The notes under the pieces were generated by a model, which was not told where the DNA came from, did no database searches, and saw only the letters and a list, made by a program, of their open reading frames with translations. 23,648 nucleotides of DNA from Collinsella sp. AM18-10. Lineage in GTDB: Bacteria > Actinomycetota > Coriobacteriia > Coriobacteriales > Coriobacteriaceae. The stretch covers positions 1 to 23,648 of the forward strand of contig NZ_QRJO01000022.1 in assembly GCF_003471585.1 (NCBI RefSeq), written 5' to 3'. The position numbers and the translations under genes were made by a program. This document shows positions 22,286 to 23,648 of the stretch, in pieces (position 1 is the stretch's first letter; each line of letters opens with the position of its first letter).

Positions 22286-23476
22286 TTACTTTCGACGATA
22301 TTCGTCGGCCAGCTGCTTCCAGGCAGGCAGCGAGTTGACGATTGTCTCGTAGCTCACACAGTAGCCAAGGCGGAACCAGCCCGGCATGCCAAAACTATCC
22401 GAAGGCACCGCGAGCAGTTCGTACTTCTTCGCGCACTCGCAGAACGCATTCGCATCGGGCTCCAGCGCCTTCACCCACAAGTAGAATGCACCATCCGGCT
22501 CAACATAGGTGTAGCCGTACTCCGCTAGTGCATCGGTAAGCGCGGTGCGGTTGCGCGCATAGGCCTCGACATCGCTCGGTTCATCAATGCAGTCGATGAT
22601 TACACGCTGGAAGAGGGCCGGTGTGCACACGAAGCCCAGCGTGCGGGCGGCACCGGCAACGGCCGGCATCAGGCGAGCAGCCTGCGGATTGGTATTGGGA
22701 ACCAAAATCCAGCCCACGCGCTCGCCCGGCAGCGAAAGCGACTTGGAATACGAGTAGCACACCACGGTGTTCTCGTAGATCGAGGGCACCCAAGGCACCC
22801 CGGCACCGTACACGATCTCGCGGTACGGCTCATCAGAGATGAGCGTGATTGGGTTCTCGGAATCGCGCTTGGCGTTGACCTCGCGTAAAACATTGGCCAG
22901 TCGCGTCAGTGTATCGCGCGTATACACTGCACCGGTCGGGTTGTTGGGTGAGTCGATAATGACGGCAGCGGTCTTATCGGTAATCGCCTTGAGCACGTTA
23001 TCCACGCTCAGCTGGAACGTATCTTCATCGGCGAGCGCCTCAACACACGTGCAGCCGGCCTTCTCAATCCACACGCGATACTCCGGAAAGTACGGGGCGA
23101 TAACAACAACCTCATCGCCCGGGTTCGTAACGGCATTGAGCGTGCAGGTGAGCGAAGCCGCGGCACCCACCGTCATAAAGACGTCCTTGCCCTCATAGCT
23201 CGTGCCAAAGCGACGGTTGAGCGAGTCGGCGACGGCTGCTCGACATTGCGGCAGACCCGGCGCAGGCGTGTATCCATGCAGCTGGTCGCTCGGCAGCTCC
23301 AAGGCCTTCTTAATGGACTCAGCCACGGCGGCAGGTGCCGGAACGCTCGGGTTACCCAGCGAAAAATCGAATACGTTCTCCGCGCCGATCTGTGCCTTGC
23401 GCTCAAGGCCATAGCTAAAGATCTCACGGATGATGGAGCTTTCCGCACCGCGAGCATACATAGTTTCGTTGATCAT
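22286..23476 (-). CDS. Class I pyridoxal phosphate aminotransferase
   Basis: 396-residue fold-type I aminotransferase, cytosolic. Landmarks are FDFSLGNPSVPAP near the start (substrate loop), YTPAPGLPQCRAAVADSLNRRFG, the cofactor-binding VGAAASLTCTLNAVTNPGDEVVVIAPYFPEYR, DSPNNPTGAVY (PLP-binding Asn), ISDEPYREIVY (Asp and Tyr), and the lysine that binds PLP in CYSYSKSLSLPGERVGW. The C-terminal Arg of GWFRLGY would bind the substrate carboxylate. The family includes aspartate- and aromatic-type enzymes; specificity is not readable. The start at 23476 follows AAAGGGG five bases before the ATG; a -10-like TACAAT lies at 23506-23501. It is followed by the PHP gene on the same strand, but a terminator and separate promoter intervene. 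Confidence 0.95.
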   Translation of the reverse strand: MINETMYARGAESSIIREIFSYGLERKAQIGAENVFDFSLGNPSVPAPAAVAESIKKALELPSDQLHGYTPAPGLPQCRAAVADSLNRRFGTSYEGKDVFMTVGAAASLTCTLNAVTNPGDEVVVIAPYFPEYRVWIEKAGCTCVEALADEDTFQLSVDNVLKAITDKTAAVIIDSPNNPTGAVYTRDTLTRLANVLREVNAKRDSENPITLISDEPYREIVYGAGVPWVPSIYENTVVCYSYSKSLSLPGERVGWILVPNTNPQAARLMPAVAGAARTLGFVCTPALFQRVIIDCIDEPSDVEAYARNRTALTDALAEYGYTYVEPDGAFYLWVKALEPDANAFCECAKKYELLAVPSDSFGMPGWFRLGYCVSYETIVNSLPAWKQLADEYRRK

Positions 23477-23500
23477 CTGTTCCCCTTTCGCATAGGCGCT

Positions 23501-23506
23501 ATTGTA
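23501..23506 (-). promoter_or_regulatory. Candidate -10 of the aminotransferase gene
   Basis: Minus-strand TACAAT 25 bases before the ATG, preceded by GCG as at the PHP promoter; no clear -35. Confidence 0.4.
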
Positions 23507-23531
23507 CGCTTTAGCCAACTAGAGCGCCACA

Positions 23532-23595
23532 ATGTTGATTGGGGACAGACTTAAATGCGTGAAAACGCTCATTTAAGTCTGTCCCCAATCAACAT
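23532..23595. repeat. GGGGACAGACTT palindrome
   Basis: Perfect 26-base inverted arms (23532-23557 and 23570-23595) around a 12-base centre, upstream of the aminotransferase gene. The GGGGACAG word links it to the REP-like family. Past it, the window ends in TGTGTCCCC, possibly the edge of another such element. Confidence 0.85.
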
Positions 23596-23648
23596 ATCGC
23601 TCAAAAGAAAAGGCTCTGTTAGACCAGGATTGACATACATGTGTCCCC

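Overview
The window is GC-rich, gene-dense bacterial chromosome. The gene repertoire (an EF-G-like second translation factor, a DUF4143 ATPase, a LarE protein, a Tat-type lipoprotein solute-binding protein, LacI and GntR/FCD regulators), strong GGAGG-type ribosome binding sites, TGnTAnnnT extended -10 boxes and abundant short palindromes around a GGGACAG core suggest a gut actinobacterium of the class Coriobacteriia, most likely Collinsella or a close relative. That assignment is inference: there is no rRNA or other phylogenetic marker here. No tRNA, rRNA, CRISPR array, transposase or phage gene was seen.

Layout. 1-2.2 kb: a 96-residue orphan protein (-), a small nitroreductase (+) and a basic single-pass membrane protein (-). 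2.2-5.6 kb: a Fis-type regulator built like a sigma-54 activator but with a broken ATPase site (-), a YeiH-family transporter (-) and a divergent GntR/FCD regulator (+). 5.7-9.0 kb: glmS (-) head to head with a LacI-family regulator (+). 9.2-10.4 kb: an AAA/DUF4143 ATPase (+) behind an unusually AT-rich leader. 10.6-13.3 kb: larE (+) between two near-identical HAD phosphatase genes (both -). 13.5-14.5 kb: a secreted or anchored DNA/RNA non-specific nuclease (+). 14.6-16.7 kb: an EF-G-like factor with altered GTPase motifs (-). 17.0-19.4 kb: a complete polar amino acid ABC importer operon (-; lipoprotein, permease, ATPase). 19.8-21.2 kb: an RlmD-type rRNA methyltransferase (+). 21.3-23.5 kb: a PHP-domain phosphoesterase and a class I aminotransferase (both -, each with its own promoter).

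The most unusual content is non-coding. At least four kinds of palindromic or structured element lie between ordinary genes. Element A occurs twice (1296-1432 and 12332-12471), each time directly after a stop codon and in the same orientation; its stems differ in sequence but stay paired, which is the signature of a conserved folded structure. Element B (18464-18570) is a large imperfect palindrome between the first two genes of the ABC operon. Element C (19524-19668) has perfect 38-bp inverted arms around a folded core. A REP-like repeat of about 44 bp occurs four times, two copies bracketing the second HAD gene, and related GGGGACAG palindromes occur at 7722-7756 and 23532-23595.

Most genes are monocistronic, separated by hairpin terminators; the only clear operon is the ABC importer. 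The strongest regulatory site is a CACTTTA inverted repeat over the promoter of that operon. Function assignments rest on motifs read by eye; no database search was run.
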